From assembly GCA_002291955.1 (NCBI GenBank), contig DBBA01000026.1, forward strand, positions 1 through 7,268: a stretch of 7,268 nucleotides of DNA. The letters are read 5' to 3'. The notes below the pieces were generated by a model. It was not told the DNA's origin. It ran no database searches and saw only the letters and a list, made by a program, of their open reading frames with translations. The translations under genes were made by a program, and so were the position numbers. Origin of the DNA: Rhodobacteraceae bacterium UBA996 (lineage in GTDB: Bacteria; Pseudomonadota; Alphaproteobacteria; Rhodobacterales; Rhodobacteraceae). Positions 6,582 through 7,268 of this stretch are shown here, piece by piece (within the stretch, counting starts at the first letter, position 1; each line of letters starts with the position of its first letter).

Positions 6582-6610
6582 GGGGAAAGGACTTCCATTC
6601 CGGGGGAAAG
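6582..6610 (+). promoter_or_regulatory. 21-bp-spaced direct repeat, candidate AraC-type operator
   Basis: GGGGAAAG occurs at 6582-6589 and again at 6603-6610, in the same orientation and exactly 21 bp apart, two helical turns. AraC-family proteins typically bind paired direct half-sites at this spacing. The second copy abuts the regulator's ATG and overlaps its ribosome binding site, so binding there would fit autorepression. The divergent operon could be activated from the same place. The match is short, so the call rests mainly on spacing and position. Confidence 0.4.
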
Positions 6611-7268
6611 ATGCCCGCCTCCCTGCCCGCGCCCCTGCCCGGCGCCATCGAACCGATCCGGGCCGAGGGGATCGACACCGGCCTGCACTCCCGCACCATC
6701 GGCCTTGCGGGGGGCCTCGGCGGCCCGTCCTGGCGCATCGTGCACCTGTCGCGCGGCACGGCCGAACTGACCGGCCCCGACGCCACCGTGCTGTCCGGCC
6801 CGGTCCTGGCGCTGCAACCCTGGTCGCCCGCGCACCGCCTGCGCATCCGCCCCGGCGCGACCGGCGTGCATGTCCTGATCGGCCCCGCCGCCCTGTCCGA
6901 GGCGATGGGCCGCCGCCCCGACCCCGCCGACCTGCGCCGCCTGGCCGAGGTGCGGTCGGTCCTGCCGCTCGCCGACCGGCCCGACGATGCCGCCCGCGTT
7001 GCCCGCGTGATGGCCGACCTGTCGGCCGAGGTCGCGGCCGCCCTGCCCGGCTGGCACGGCGTGGCCGAGGCGCTGATCCGCGTCCTCCTGATCCACCTCT
7101 GGCGCGGCGGCGCCGCCGACAGCGCACACCCCGTCCCCGCCCCGCCCGGGTCGTCCGTCTTTGCCCGCTTCCGTGGTCTGGTCGAGGCGCATGTGCGCGA
7201 CCGCTGGACCGTGGCGCAATATGCCGATGCGCTGGGCGTCACGCCGGACCGGCTGACCGACATCTGCC
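6611..7268 (+). CDS. AraC-family transcriptional regulator, partial (runs off right edge)
   Basis: The first 219 residues of a DNA-binding regulator, divergent from the dehydrogenase-transporter operon. The N-terminal part (about 20-95) has the look of an AraC-type sensing domain: WRIVHLSRGTAELTGPDATV, then VLALQPWSPAHRLRIRPG. A helical linker follows (about 105-168). The segment FARFRGLVEAHVRDRW (184-199) and TVAQYADALGVTPDRLTDIC (200-219) is the start of the C-terminal AraC helix-turn-helix domain, cut by the window edge. The pattern recalls regulators of aromatic catabolism such as HpaA/PobR-type proteins, though I cannot be specific. The ATG at 6611 has GGGGGAA directly upstream. The frame is open further upstream with no ATG before the promoter core. 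It probably controls the divergent operon in response to the transported or oxidised compound and may control itself through the repeats beside its start. Confidence 0.87.
   Translation, partial: MPASLPAPLPGAIEPIRAEGIDTGLHSRTIGLAGGLGGPSWRIVHLSRGTAELTGPDATVLSGPVLALQPWSPAHRLRIRPGATGVHVLIGPAALSEAMGRRPDPADLRRLAEVRSVLPLADRPDDAARVARVMADLSAEVAAALPGWHGVAEALIRVLLIHLWRGGAADSAHPVPAPPGSSVFARFRGLVEAHVRDRWTVAQYADALGVTPDRLTDIC

Larger units (their letters stand above)
6483..6610. promoter_or_regulatory. Divergent promoter region between dehydrogenase operon and araC-type gene
   Basis: A 128-base divergent spacer. Its core (about 6541-6600) is clearly richer in A and T than the surrounding coding DNA, as expected where two promoters start. 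On the plus strand a weak match is TTGTTG (6548-6553), 18 bases, then TATCAT (6572-6577), which would serve the regulator gene. I could not pick a convincing minus-strand promoter; the operon promoter may be activator-dependent with a poor -35. No terminator or small gene is seen here. Confidence 0.55.

Noticed and set aside
5073..6770. Plus-strand 565-codon open frame opposite the dehydrogenase
   Set aside because: Low-complexity Arg/His/Pro-rich shadow of the aldehyde dehydrogenase. It also runs into the regulator gene in another frame.
6483..7127. Upstream extension of the dehydrogenase frame (about 215 more codons)
   Set aside because: It runs antisense through the AraC-type gene and promoter. 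The extra residues are Arg/Gly-rich with no family match, and a strong ribosome binding site precedes the GTG at 6482.

Overview
The window is GC-rich DNA, by eye about two-thirds G+C, with tightly packed genes, 4-8 base gene overlaps and heavy use of codons ending in G or C. This suits an alphaproteobacterium, perhaps of the Rhodobacterales. That placement comes from style and protein resemblance only; no rRNA or marker gene is present.

Almost everything lies in one minus-strand operon, read right to left. It begins at about 6482 with an aldehyde dehydrogenase of the vanillin/salicylaldehyde type. Next come a periplasmic substrate-binding protein (4998-3796) and the permeases LivH (3726-2860) and LivM (2863-1937). 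The ATPases LivG (1940-1203) and a LivF-like protein (1210-485) follow, then the start of a second LivH-type permease (482 to the left edge). Most junctions are 2-8 base gaps or overlaps, implying translational coupling. The exception is the 69-base gap between the binding-protein gene and livH, which holds an 8-bp hairpin. On the plus strand, divergent from the dehydrogenase, an AraC-family regulator starts at 6611 and runs off the right edge. The 128-base divergent region has an AT-rich core and carries a 21-bp-spaced direct repeat and a 10-bp palindrome.

The genes read as a regulated uptake-and-oxidation unit. The binding protein captures a small organic ligand, the LivHMGF-type ABC transporter imports it, and the dehydrogenase oxidises an aldehyde to an acid. 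The AraC-type protein probably senses the substrate. An aromatic aldehyde or acid is the best guess for the ligand, by inference from the dehydrogenase family.

The most unusual observation is the LivF-like ATPase. Its first two thirds look like LivF and its last third looks like LivG, with the switch at the Walker B motif. It is followed 2 bases later by a second permease of a different LivH subtype. This looks like a recombination scar that fused two neighbouring branched-chain-type transporter operons, or an assembly chimera at the same place. No rRNA, tRNA, CRISPR array, insertion sequence or phage gene was seen.
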